Source: Actinomycetota bacterium (GTDB lineage Bacteria; Actinomycetota; Acidimicrobiia; Acidimicrobiales; MedAcidi-G1). Taken from it: DNA of 50,307 nt. The notes beneath the pieces are model-generated. The model was given only the letters and a program-made list of their open reading frames with translations. It made no database searches and had not been told where the DNA came from. Within the stretch, counting starts at the first letter, position 1. The number at the start of each line of letters is the position of its first letter. This document shows, one piece after another, positions 17,884 to 25,714 of the stretch. Made by a program: the position numbers and the translations under genes. The DNA is taken from contig CACPKO010000009.1 of NCBI GenBank assembly GCA_902634555.1, forward strand, positions 1 through 50,307. The letters are read 5' to 3'.

Positions 17884-17956
17884 AGGGCAGTGGCTCAACT
17901 GGTAGAGCATCGGTCTCCAAAACCGACGGTTGGGGGTTCGAGTCCCTCCTGCCCTG
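17884..17956 (+). tRNA. tRNA-Trp (CCA anticodon)
   Basis: 73 nt. The acceptor AGGGCAG pairs with CTGCCCT, discriminator G. The anticodon arm TCGGT-CTCCAAA-ACCGA gives anticodon CCA, and the T arm is GGGGG-TTCGAGT-CCCTC with one wobble pair. The 3' CCA is not encoded. It precedes secE by 65 bases, the usual actinobacterial arrangement. Confidence 0.96.
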
Positions 17957-18021
17957 CGATGCAGTATGCATAATCCCCCTTATCCTAGTTTGTACCTTTC
18001 ATACCGATCAGAGGCTTGACA

Positions 18022-18318
18022 ATGTCAATGAACCGAGAACAAAAGCGAATGCTTCAACGGCAAGGCGAAGTAGACGCGGATGGCGAACCAATTCGTCAGC
18101 GACGACAGCAACAGCAACAGCGCAATGAAGAACGTACTGGTTTTCGTCAGTTCCTGAGGGAAATACGTTCAGAACTACGTAAAGTTGCTTGGCCGACACG
18201 TTCGGAAACTACAAATTACGCTGTAGTTGTAATCATAACTATTGTGGCTTTGACCGCGATAATTGCTGGCCTTGATTGGCTTTTCTCTAACTCCATACTC
18301 GAATTGTTTGATGTCTAA
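18022..18318 (+). CDS. secE: preprotein translocase subunit SecE
   Basis: Small clamp subunit of the SecYEG channel. The ATG at 18022 (MSMNREQKRML) is preceded by AGAGG at 18010-18014 with seven bases of spacing; a TTG at 18016 is less suitable. The 98 residues have a hydrophilic Gln/Arg-rich N-terminal half (including RRQQQQQR). The SecE signature is FLREIRSELRKVAWPTRSETTNY. A single transmembrane helix lies at about 70-90. Its stop overlaps the nusG start as TAATG. Confidence 0.94.
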   Translation: MSMNREQKRMLQRQGEVDADGEPIRQRRQQQQQRNEERTGFRQFLREIRSELRKVAWPTRSETTNYAVVVIITIVALTAIIAGLDWLFSNSILELFDV

Positions 18319-19142
18319 TGAATACACCACAAGAAACTGAAACCACTACAACCGAAGAAGAACAAAACGACGCAGTCGCAGAGGCTGCTGATTTGTTGCC
18401 CATCGGTACAGCTGAAATTAGCGAAGAAACTGAATCGCAAGATGCAGTAGAAGTATTAGACGCTGATTCTGAAACAGAAGAAAATCTTTGGACTTCAGAT
18501 CAAGATGAGCCGGAGACAATAGATGTTGAAGATCTGTTAGACGAGGTGGCAGACGAAGCGGCTGAACAATCCAGAAAACGTGCAAACAGCCCCTATGACC
18601 GTCCTGGAAAATGGTATGTCGTCCATACACAGTCTGGCTACGAGAATAAAGTTAGGAAAAATCTTGAAGCTCGTATTGCAAATATGCATCTCGAACAGAG
18701 CATTCTTGAAATTGTTGTCCCTATGGAAGATGTAGTTGAATTCCGAAGTGGCAAGAGAGTAAATGTTTCTAAAAAAGTATTTCCCGGGTATCTCTTAATT
18801 CGATCCCGTCTCGATGACAGAGCTTGGAATGCGATTCGGGAAACACCGGGAATAGTTAATTTCGTAGGTGCTGCTGGGAAACCTTCTCCGCTCAAAAGAC
18901 GAGAAGTAGAAGATTTCTTAATGATTGAGGACGAATCTTCTCCAGAAACTCCAAAGAGGGCTAAAGCAAAACTTGGCTATGACGTTGGAGAGACAGTTCG
19001 AGTCAAGGGCGGTCCTTTTGCAGACTTCTCTGGCGAGATTATAGAAATTAATGAAGAACAGTTAAAAGTAAAGGTAGTCGTTGACATTTTTGGTCGCGAA
19101 ACACCCGTAGAACTTGAGTTCTCCCAAGTAGCGCAACTTTGA
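18318..19142 (+). CDS. nusG: transcription termination/antitermination factor NusG
   Basis: Binds RNA polymerase and modulates pausing, termination and transcription-translation coupling. The 274 residues comprise an acidic low-complexity N-terminal extension (about 1-90, rich in Glu/Asp/Thr), the NGN domain from GKWYVVHTQSGYE, and a C-terminal KOW domain (VGETVRVKGGPFADFSGEI). The extension is typical of actinobacterial NusG and absent in E. coli. The one-base overlap with secE implies translational coupling. Confidence 0.96.
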   Translation: MNTPQETETTTTEEEQNDAVAEAADLLPIGTAEISEETESQDAVEVLDADSETEENLWTSDQDEPETIDVEDLLDEVADEAAEQSRKRANSPYDRPGKWYVVHTQSGYENKVRKNLEARIANMHLEQSILEIVVPMEDVVEFRSGKRVNVSKKVFPGYLLIRSRLDDRAWNAIRETPGIVNFVGAAGKPSPLKRREVEDFLMIEDESSPETPKRAKAKLGYDVGETVRVKGGPFADFSGEIIEINEEQLKVKVVVDIFGRETPVELEFSQVAQL

Positions 19143-19198
19143 TTAAATAAACAGGTTGCCAAAATGACATCCTGCTCGCAGACTTGAACGTTCGTGAA

Positions 19199-19220
19199 AG
19201 TTGAAAGAAATCTTTCAACT
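19199..19220 (+). promoter_or_regulatory. hairpin in the rplK leader
   Basis: A perfect 9-bp stem, AGTTGAAAG paired with CTTTCAACT, closes a four-base AAAT loop 20 bases before the rplK ATG. Its 3' arm can alternatively pair downstream (CTTTC with GAAAG, spacer AACTC). The two forms exclude each other and would expose the ribosome-binding region differently. No U-run follows, so it is not a simple terminator. The regulatory role is inferred. Confidence 0.4.
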
Positions 19221-19239
19221 CGAAAGATGAGTTATAACA

Positions 19240-19665
19240 ATGGCCCAAAAACAAGTATTAACAACCGTGAAAATTCAGATTCCAGCTGGATCAGCATCCC
19301 CTGCTCCTCCTGTGGGTACAGCTCTTGGACCTCATGGGGTGGCAATCATGGATTTCTGCAAGGAGTACAACGCAAAGACCGAAGATAAACGGGGTCAAAT
19401 AATCCCTGTAGAGATCACCATTTATGAAGATCGTTCTTTTACTTTCATTACTAAAACTCCACCAACCTCCTATCTAGTGAGAGAAGCTGCTGGATTAGAA
19501 AAAGCATCTCAGAACCCTGGTCGGGAAGAAGCGGGGTCTATTACTTGGGCACAGGTTGAAGAAATCGCAGAAGTTAAAATGCCTGACCTTAATGCTTTAG
19601 ATATTGAGGGAGCGAAGCAGCAGGTTGCAGGAACAGCCCGCTCTATGGGAATTTCAGTTTCTTAA
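19240..19665 (+). CDS. rplK: 50S ribosomal protein L11
   Basis: Component of the GTPase-associated centre on 23S rRNA and the target of stringent-response and thiopeptide effects. The 141-residue length is standard. It has [21 protein letters not shown] in the N-terminal domain (the proline-rich hinge region) and [26 protein letters not shown] in the RNA-binding C-terminal domain. It starts at the ATG at 19240, about 100 bases after nusG. Confidence 0.97.
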   Translation: MAQKQVLTTVKIQIPAGSASPAPPVGTALGPHGVAIMDFCKEYNAKTEDKRGQIIPVEITIYEDRSFTFITKTPPTSYLVREAAGLEKASQNPGREEAGSITWAQVEEIAEVKMPDLNALDIEGAKQQVAGTARSMGISVS

Positions 19666-19680
19666 TTAGATGTGAAGTCG

Positions 19681-19724
19681 CCGTCTTACTCGACGGTTTG
19701 AGATAAGAAATACCTCGTCTTATC
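19681..19724 (+). promoter_or_regulatory. paired hairpins between rplK and rplA
   Basis: Two adjacent inverted repeats fill the 99-base spacer. CCGTC/GACGG (19681-19685 with 19692-19696, six-base loop) is followed by GATAAGA/TCTTATC (19702-19708 with 19718-19724, nine-base loop). Neither has a poly-T tail. L1 represses the L11-L1 operon in E. coli by binding mRNA, so an L1-binding element is a reasonable guess. Similarity to the rRNA L1 site was not established. Confidence 0.4.
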
Positions 19725-19764
19725 CAAGTTAACGACACTTGAGGAAGCCAGGAGGAATGGCGAA

Positions 19765-20460
19765 ATGAGTAAAAAAGGAAAGCGTTATAACGACGCGTTA
19801 ACTAAATATGATTCTCAACATCATCATGGTGGTGAGGAATCAATTGAAATTGTACGTTCTTTAGCTCAAGCAAAATTTGACGAAACTATAGATTTAGTTG
19901 TTCGTCTTGGGGTTGATCCTCGCAAATCTGAAGAAATGGTAAGAGGCACAGTAGCGCTGCCTTCTGGAACAGGAAAAAATGTGAAAGTTGCTGTCTTCGC
20001 GCAAGGCGAGGCTGCAACAGCTGCTAAAGAAGCAGGCGCAGATTATGTCGGAGCTGATGATTTAGCTACAGAGGTAGAAGGCGGAATGCTTGATTTTGAT
20101 GTAGCAATTTCGACCCCAGACATGATGCCGACTGTTGGGAAACTTGGTAGAGCTCTTGGACCACGTGGATTGATGCCGAATCCAAAATCAGGGACAGTAA
20201 CTGACGACCCAGCAAAAGCAGTTCAAGACTTCAAAGGCGGAAAAGTTGAGTTTCGAACTGACCGTTATGGAAACGTACAGGTCCCGATCGGCAAGGCTTC
20301 GTTTGAAGTCTCAAGTTTGGTTGCAAACTTCAACGCCGTTGTAGAAGAACTAGAGAGACTCAAGCCCTCCTCGTCAAAAGGTAGATACTTTAAAAAAGTA
20401 TCTATTTCTTCAACGATGGGGCCAAGTGTTTTGATCGATCCACAGAATCTAAGTGCATAG
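19765..20460 (+). CDS. rplA: 50S ribosomal protein L1
   Basis: Forms the mobile L1 stalk at the ribosomal E site. The 231 residues begin MSKKGKRYNDAL and contain GTVALPSGTGK, the signature AISTPDMMPTVGKLGRALGPRGLMPNPKSGTVT, and a C-terminal TMGPSVLIDP. The ATG at 19765 is nine bases after a perfect AGGAGG (19750-19755). A four-codon ORF (ATG GCG AAA TGA, 19757-19768) overlaps the start as ATGA. Confidence 0.97.
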   Translation: MSKKGKRYNDALTKYDSQHHHGGEESIEIVRSLAQAKFDETIDLVVRLGVDPRKSEEMVRGTVALPSGTGKNVKVAVFAQGEAATAAKEAGADYVGADDLATEVEGGMLDFDVAISTPDMMPTVGKLGRALGPRGLMPNPKSGTVTDDPAKAVQDFKGGKVEFRTDRYGNVQVPIGKASFEVSSLVANFNAVVEELERLKPSSSKGRYFKKVSISSTMGPSVLIDPQNLSA

Positions 20461-20487
20461 TTTTTCGCTAGAGGGTGGCGATAAGCC

Positions 20488-20504
20488 AAGGTTCGGCTAA
20501 CCTT
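20488..20504 (+). promoter_or_regulatory. small hairpin after rplA
   Basis: AAGGTT and AACCTT pair around a CGGCT loop 28 bases after the rplA stop, followed by TCTTG. The T-run is too short for a confident intrinsic terminator. It may be a weak terminator or RNA-processing hairpin separating rplK-rplA from the rplJ leader. Confidence 0.3.
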
Positions 20505-20521
20505 TCTTGACAATTAAATTG

Positions 20522-20641
20522 CTCACCAAAGACCTCCGGGTTGTTGAACGACATAACTGAAGCATTTACGAGTGCTTCTGCCCGAGCAGGAGAGCCTCAG
20601 GTTTCTAACTTGACTATTAGTCAAGCGTGATCTTCGGTGAG
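20522..20641 (+). promoter_or_regulatory. ribosomal protein L10 leader
   Basis: Structured mRNA leader before rplJ-rplL, matching in position and layout the L10(L12)4-binding autoregulatory leader. A closing stem pairs CTCACC (20522-20527) with GGTGAG (20636-20641). ACCT/AGGT (20532-20535 with 20599-20602) and CGGG/CCCG (20537-20540 with 20581-20584) lie inside it. Hairpins are GAAGCA/TGCTTC (20559-20564 with 20573-20578) and CTTGACT/AGTCAAG (20609-20615 with 20619-20625). The AAAGACC segment beside the closing stem resembles the conserved L10-binding internal loop. A covariance-model match was not run. Confidence 0.75.
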
Positions 20642-20688
20642 TGAAAATAACCGGAAGAACTAAAGAAACGAAAAGGAGGCAACTGAGC

Positions 20689-21405
20689 ATGGGAGAAATC
20701 CGAAACCAAAAAGCCGCAGTGGTTGAAGAAGTTCGTGATCGAATTACTAGTACAGAAGCACTAGTACTCACCGAATATCGCGGATTAGACGTTCCCGCTC
20801 TTGCCGAACTACGTGAAGTCTTGAGAGCAGCCGGTGGCGAATACAAGGTATACAAAAATACTTTGGTTCGGCTAGCAGTTCATGAACTAGATCTAGACCT
20901 TGAGGAATTACTAGTAGGACCAACAGCTCTTGCGTTTGTCGCCGAAAAACCAGACGGAACAAAAGGAGACGCAGCTGCTGTTGCAAAAGCATTAAAAGAT
21001 TTTGCGAAAGACAACGATTCTCTTGTTGTAAAAGGCGGCTTATTAGATGGAGAACTTCTTTCCCCAGCACAGATCGAATCACTAGCCAAACTTCCCCCAC
21101 GAGAAGTATTACTTGCCCAAATTGCTGGCGCACTGGCTGCACCACTTCAAAAATTTGCTGGATTACTCAATGCGTTGCCACAGAATATGGCGTATGCATT
21201 AAAAGCACTATTAGATGAGAGAGCAGCAGAAGCTCCAGCGGAAGAAGTGGAAGAGGCTCCAGCGGAAGAAGCGGAAGAGGCTCCAGCGGAAGAAGCGGAA
21301 GAAGCGGAAGAGGCTCCAGCGGAAGAAGCGGAAGAAGTTCCAGCAGAAGAGATCGAAGAAATAGAAATCGATGAGGCTACGGCCGAAGAAAGTGAGGAAA
21401 GCTAA
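20689..21405 (+). CDS. rplJ: 50S ribosomal protein L10 with long acidic tail
   Basis: Base of the L7/L12 stalk. The ATG at 20689 ([15 protein letters not shown]) follows AAGGAGG at 20672-20678; an upstream in-frame GTG lies inside the L10 leader. Residues 1-175 match the family: [30 protein letters not shown], and the L12-binding helix near [19 protein letters not shown]. The last roughly 60 residues are an Ala/Pro/Glu repeat tail encoded by tandem 24-base units. Typical L10 proteins are about 165-175 residues, so this 238-residue form is unusually long. Confidence 0.95.
   Translation: MGEIRNQKAAVVEEVRDRITSTEALVLTEYRGLDVPALAELREVLRAAGGEYKVYKNTLVRLAVHELDLDLEELLVGPTALAFVAEKPDGTKGDAAAVAKALKDFAKDNDSLVVKGGLLDGELLSPAQIESLAKLPPREVLLAQIAGALAAPLQKFAGLLNALPQNMAYALKALLDERAAEAPAEEVEEAPAEEAEEAPAEEAEEAEEAPAEEAEEVPAEEIEEIEIDEATAEESEES
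21232..21360 (+). repeat. tandem 24-bp repeats encoding the acidic tail of L10
   Basis: Five head-to-tail units of the pattern GCTCCAGCGGAAGAAGCGGAAGAG: 21232-21255, 21256-21279, 21280-21312 (with an extra nine bases), 21313-21336 and a diverged fifth at 21337-21360. Each encodes roughly APAEEAEE. The near-identity of units two to four suggests recent slippage or duplication within the gene. Confidence 0.9.
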
Positions 21406-21407
21406 TT

Positions 21408-21794
21408 ATGGCTACCAAAGAAGAAGTTCTAGATGCCATCGCAGAGATGAGTGTTTTAGAATTAAGTGAGTTATTAAGTGAGTTTGAAGAAAAATTTGGA
21501 GTTACTGCAGCAGCTCCGGTTGCAGCAGTAGCTGCAGCTCCAGCCGCTTCAGATGGAGATGCTGCCGGCGGTTCAGAGGAGCAAGATTCATTTGACGTGG
21601 TTCTCGCTGATGCAGGCGACAAAAAGATCCAAGTCATTAAAGAAGTAAGAGGACTTACTAATCTTGGACTCAAAGACGCTAAAGACCTTGTTGATGGTGC
21701 TCCTAGCACTGTGCTCGAAGGTGCCTCAAAAGAGGATGCAGAAAAGGCCAAAGAAGCACTTGAAGCTGCTGGCGGTTCAGTAGAACTCAAGTAG
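21408..21794 (+). CDS. rplL: 50S ribosomal protein L7/L12
   Basis: Multi-copy stalk protein that recruits translational GTPases. The 128 residues have the N-terminal dimerisation domain ([25 protein letters not shown]), an Ala/Pro/Gly-rich hinge (about 36-58), and a C-terminal domain with [27 protein letters not shown], the factor-binding surface. It starts two bases after the rplJ stop and shares its transcript and L10-leader control. Confidence 0.97.
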   Translation: MATKEEVLDAIAEMSVLELSELLSEFEEKFGVTAAAPVAAVAAAPAASDGDAAGGSEEQDSFDVVLADAGDKKIQVIKEVRGLTNLGLKDAKDLVDGAPSTVLEGASKEDAEKAKEALEAAGGSVELK

Positions 21795-21834
21795 TAAAAA
21801 GGTTGTCAAAAATTTTGCTTTCTAACAATTGAAA

Positions 21835-21866
21835 TTTGGATACAAAAAGAATGATTTGTTTCCAAA
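21835..21866 (+). promoter_or_regulatory. strong inverted repeat between rplL and rpoB
   Basis: TTTGGATACAAA pairs with TTTGTTTCCAAA: 11 base pairs with a single T-T mismatch and an eight-base loop (21847-21854). It lies 40 bases after rplL in an AT-rich 281-base gap. No T-run follows, so it looks less like a terminator than an attenuator or double-strand RNase processing site. In E. coli the rplL-rpoB spacer holds both an attenuator and an RNase III site. Function here is inferred. Confidence 0.45.
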
Positions 21867-22075
21867 AACCAGTCGTTTAAGCAAAATATTTACTCAAAAA
21901 GAGAAAATACTAAGAAATTTTTGGCAAACCAACTACAAGGCTTATTTGAGAAGCTTTTACTTAGGGGTTGCAGAGATACCAATGCTCTGACTATGATCCC
22001 TTTGCTGACCTTACTTTTTATAGAAAGATCAGCACTGCCCACCATCCGTTTTTCCTGGCCCAGGAGTTTTGTTTA
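21867..22075 (+). other. AT-rich rplL-rpoB spacer
   Basis: No convincing gene or consensus promoter was found. An in-frame extension of rpoB reaches back to an ATG at 21968, but its 36 extra residues do not resemble RpoB and lack a ribosome binding site. An rpoB-specific promoter, common in actinobacteria, could be here but cannot be pinpointed by eye. Confidence 0.4.
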
Positions 22076-25000
22076 GTGTCTGTTCGCCCATTTGACCGGG
22101 AACGGTATTCGTTCGGAAATCTTGAGGATACTCATGATCTTCCAGACCTGATTGCAATCCAAAGAGAGTCATTTCAATGGTTTCTCAATCAAGGTATAAC
22201 GGATACGTTCCGAGATATAAGCCCTATAACCGATTTCAGTGAAACCCTTTCACTTGAGTTCGTTTTTGATCCCAAAGACGAAGATCTATGTCCACCACCC
22301 AAGTTCACGGTAGAAGAATGCCGAGAAAGGGACATGACATACTCATCTTCAATTTTTGTTCGTGCAACGTTCATGAACCGAGACACTGGAGAGATCAAAG
22401 AACAAACCGTCTTCATAGGTGATTTCCCTCGAATGACAGAAAAGGGAACATTTATAATAAATGGTACCGAGAGAGTCATTGTTTCTCAATTAGTTCGATC
22501 ACCAGGAGTCATATTTGAACCAGGAGAGCGATATCGGTTACGCAACCTTACAAAGCATCAGCTAGTAAAAGGAACCATTCACCCTTATCGGGGAGAGTGG
22601 ATTGAATTTGATGTTGAGCAAAAACCCGGAAAAGACGTTACAGCCGGAACCAAGGTGGCAAGAAAACGTCGCTTATCAATGTTCACTCTTTTACGTGCTC
22701 TTGGGTACGGCGAAGAGAATTATCCTGGGTTCTTACCAAAACTTGTAAATTATTTTGATTTCCTAGAAGGACAATGGGAAAAAGATAGAGACAACCATGT
22801 AACCGAGGAAGAGGCATTGCTTGAAATATACAAGCGTGTTCGACCTGGTGAACCAGCTTCAGTTGAAGCAGCACGCGCATATTTACGAAACGCATTTTTT
22901 GAATCCCGTCGCTACGACCTTTCACGCGTCGGCCGTTACAAACTAAATCGAAAACTCGGACCAGAGATACAGAAACTTGAAGAACTCTTCAATATTGAAC
23001 TTGAGAAACCTGAAGAAGATCAAACAGTTTTAACTCGCTCAGAAGTTCTCGCAACTTGCACCTATTTATTGCATTTAGCAAAAGGCGAACCGGGCTACCG
23101 TCTCGACGATCAAGACCATTTTGCAAACCGAAGAGTTCGTTCAGTAGGAGAACTCATACAGAATCAGGTTCGAATTGGCTTATCACGTTTAGAACGAGTC
23201 GTTAGGGAAAGAATGACCACACAAGACGTGGAATCAATCACCCCTACTACCTTGATAAACATTCGACCAGTAGTAGCTGCAATCAAAGAGTTCTTTGGAG
23301 CCAGCCAACTTTCTCAGTTCATGGATCAAGTAAATCCTCTATCCGGTTTGAACCATCGTCGTCGCTTATCTGCACTTGGACCTGGTGGCTTATCTCGGGA
23401 AAGAGCAGGATTTGAAGTAAGAGATGTTCACTTCTCTCACTACGGGCGCATGTGTCCGATTGAGACACCAGAGGGTCCAAATATTGGACTTATCGGAGGC
23501 TTAGCAACCTACGGACAAGTGAACGACTTCGGATTCATTGAATCTCCTTATCGTGTTGTTAAGAATGGGAAAGTCACCGACGAAGTTCGTTATCTCGCAG
23601 CAGATGAAGAAGAAGAGTATGTAGTAGCGCAAGCGAATGCTCCTCTTGATAAGAACGGAAAGTTCGTAAATGACAGAGTGTTAGTGCGTCAGTCACCACA
23701 AGCAGCGTCGTTAAACGACTTAAAACTCCAACTTGAAAGAGATGTTTTCTTCGGGGCTACGACAGAAATTTCTTACGTTCCAGCTGACGAAGTTCAGTTA
23801 ATGGATATTTCACCGAAGCAAATTGTTTCGGTTGCTACTGCGCTGATCCCATTCCTTGAGCATGATGATGCCAACAGAGCATTGATGGGTGCCAATATGC
23901 AGCGACAAGCTGTTCCTTTACTGCGAAGTGAAGCTCCATATATTGGAACAGGAATTGAAGCTAAAGCAGCGCATGACGCAGCGGACATGATCTTGGCTCT
24001 TGAAGGCGGGACTGTAATAGAAGTTGATGGTATAGCTATAACTGTTGAATATCGGAAAACTCCTGAAGGTCACGATTCTTCAACCGTCAGACATGAACTA
24101 TTGAAGTTCCAGCGCTCAAATCAAAACACATGCATAAACCAGAAGGTACTTGTTTCACCTGGTGACAAGATAAAGAAAGGCCAAGTGCTAGCTGATGGGC
24201 CTTCAACCGATGGTGGAGAATTAGCGTTAGGAAAAAATCTTCTTGTTGCCTTCATGTGCTGGGAGGGTTACAACTTTGAAGATGCGATAATCATTTCTGA
24301 GCGTTTAGTAAAAGACGATGTGCTTACTTCTGTACACATTCATGAACATGAAGTTGATGCACGTGACACAAAACTAGGACCAGAAGAAATTACTAGAGAT
24401 ATTCCAAATCTCTCTGATGAAATCATGGCAGATCTAGACGATTTGGGGATCGTTAGAGTTGGAGCCGAAGTTGGTCCAGGGGATGTATTGGTCGGCAAAG
24501 TTACTCCAAAGGGAGAAACAGAGTTGACGCCAGAAGAGCGTCTACTACGCGCAATCTTTGGTGAAAAAGCTAGAGAAGTTCGCGACACCTCAATGAAAGT
24601 TCCTCATGGAGAAACAGGGAAGGTAATTGACGTAAAGGTCTTCAGCCGAGATGAAGGTGACGAATTGCCACCTGGAGTCAACCAACTCGTCCGTGTTTAT
24701 GTCGCTCAAAAACGCAAGATCAGTGTTGGAGACAAGTTGGCTGGACGCCACGGGAATAAGGGAGTTATTTCAAAAGTTCTACCGATTGAAGACATGCCTT
24801 ACATGGCAGACGGAACCCCGGTAGACATTATTTTGAATCCTCTTGGTGTTCCATCAAGAATGAACGTAGGTCAAGTTTTAGAAGCTCATCTCGGGTATTG
24901 CGCTCGTTGGGGCTGGGAAGTAAATGGCCAGCAAGAAGGCAATGACCCAGTCAGAGGAACCGAACGAAAGACTCGTGCGGCCACTCCTCCTGCTCTCCAT

Positions 25001-25675
25001 GTCGCTACACCAGTCTTTGATGGAGCGCACTGGGACGAAGAAGATCAAGCTGGAAAACATCCTACGATTCAGAAAATACTGACCAGTATTAATCCTGAAG
25101 CATCTTCCGGTGACAGGCTGATTGGAATAGATGGTAAAGCGACTTTATATAACGGTCGAACAGGGGAGCCATACGATAATGAAGTGACACTTGGGTATGT
25201 CTACATTCTCAAGTTGGCCCACCTAATTGACGATAAGGTACACGCACGCTCTACTGGCCCATATTCCATGATTACTCAGCAACCGCTTGGTGGTAAGGCA
25301 CAGTTCGGTGGTCAAAGATTTGGAGAAATGGAAGTTTGGGCCTTAGAGGCTTACGGCGCCGCCTACTGCCTTCAAGAATTACTCACAATTAAATCCGATG
25401 ATGTATTAGGTCGGGTCCGGGTCTATGAATCAATAGTCAAAGGTGACAATATCCCCGAACCGGGTATTCCTGAGAGTTTCAAAGTCTTGATCAAAGAGAT
25501 GCAGTCACTTTGTTTAGATGTTGAAGTATTAGACCAAGCTGGTCAACAAGTCGAAATAAGAGAACTAGACGAAGATGTCTATAGAGCAACAGAAGAACTA
25601 GGTATTGATCTATCTCGTCCAGAACGCGGTTCGGACGACGAAGATGAACGCCGAAATGTTGGTGTTCTCAGATAA
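22076..25675 (+). CDS. rpoB: DNA-directed RNA polymerase subunit beta
   Basis: Catalytic-core subunit of RNA polymerase. The GTG at 22076 has AGGAG nine bases upstream (22062-22066) and gives 1199 residues starting [14 protein letters not shown]. The rifampicin region reads [20 protein letters not shown], with Asp417, His427 and Ser432 matching E. coli Asp516, His526 and Ser531. Also visible are [43 protein letters not shown] and [24 protein letters not shown]. rpoC follows 39 bases downstream. Confidence 0.97.
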   Translation: MSVRPFDRERYSFGNLEDTHDLPDLIAIQRESFQWFLNQGITDTFRDISPITDFSETLSLEFVFDPKDEDLCPPPKFTVEECRERDMTYSSSIFVRATFMNRDTGEIKEQTVFIGDFPRMTEKGTFIINGTERVIVSQLVRSPGVIFEPGERYRLRNLTKHQLVKGTIHPYRGEWIEFDVEQKPGKDVTAGTKVARKRRLSMFTLLRALGYGEENYPGFLPKLVNYFDFLEGQWEKDRDNHVTEEEALLEIYKRVRPGEPASVEAARAYLRNAFFESRRYDLSRVGRYKLNRKLGPEIQKLEELFNIELEKPEEDQTVLTRSEVLATCTYLLHLAKGEPGYRLDDQDHFANRRVRSVGELIQNQVRIGLSRLERVVRERMTTQDVESITPTTLINIRPVVAAIKEFFGASQLSQFMDQVNPLSGLNHRRRLSALGPGGLSRERAGFEVRDVHFSHYGRMCPIETPEGPNIGLIGGLATYGQVNDFGFIESPYRVVKNGKVTDEVRYLAADEEEEYVVAQANAPLDKNGKFVNDRVLVRQSPQAASLNDLKLQLERDVFFGATTEISYVPADEVQLMDISPKQIVSVATALIPFLEHDDANRALMGANMQRQAVPLLRSEAPYIGTGIEAKAAHDAADMILALEGGTVIEVDGIAITVEYRKTPEGHDSSTVRHELLKFQRSNQNTCINQKVLVSPGDKIKKGQVLADGPSTDGGELALGKNLLVAFMCWEGYNFEDAIIISERLVKDDVLTSVHIHEHEVDARDTKLGPEEITRDIPNLSDEIMADLDDLGIVRVGAEVGPGDVLVGKVTPKGETELTPEERLLRAIFGEKAREVRDTSMKVPHGETGKVIDVKVFSRDEGDELPPGVNQLVRVYVAQKRKISVGDKLAGRHGNKGVISKVLPIEDMPYMADGTPVDIILNPLGVPSRMNVGQVLEAHLGYCARWGWEVNGQQEGNDPVRGTERKTRAATPPALHVATPVFDGAHWDEEDQAGKHPTIQKILTSINPEASSGDRLIGIDGKATLYNGRTGEPYDNEVTLGYVYILKLAHLIDDKVHARSTGPYSMITQQPLGGKAQFGGQRFGEMEVWALEAYGAAYCLQELLTIKSDDVLGRVRVYESIVKGDNIPEPGIPESFKVLIKEMQSLCLDVEVLDQAGQQVEIRELDEDVYRATEELGIDLSRPERGSDDEDERRNVGVLR

Positions 25676-25714
25676 ATATTAACCCAATTGAGATAAAACG
25701 TAGGAAAAAAACAA

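Noticed and set aside
20507..20512. Perfect TTGACA before the L10 leader as a promoter -35
   Set aside because: No TANNNT-like -10 lies 15-19 bases downstream; the expected place is inside the L10 leader's closing stem.
20641..20688. rplJ start at the GTG of 20641
   Set aside because: This GTG lies in the closing stem of the L10 leader; the ATG at 20689 has AAGGAGG upstream and gives the family N-terminus.
21232..21360. Short tandem repeats as a CRISPR-like array
   Set aside because: Units are contiguous, lack spacers, and are in-frame coding repeats of the L10 tail.
21968..22075. Longer rpoB starting at ATG 21968
   Set aside because: The added 36 residues do not resemble RpoB and have no ribosome binding site; the GTG at 22076 has AGGAG at nine bases.
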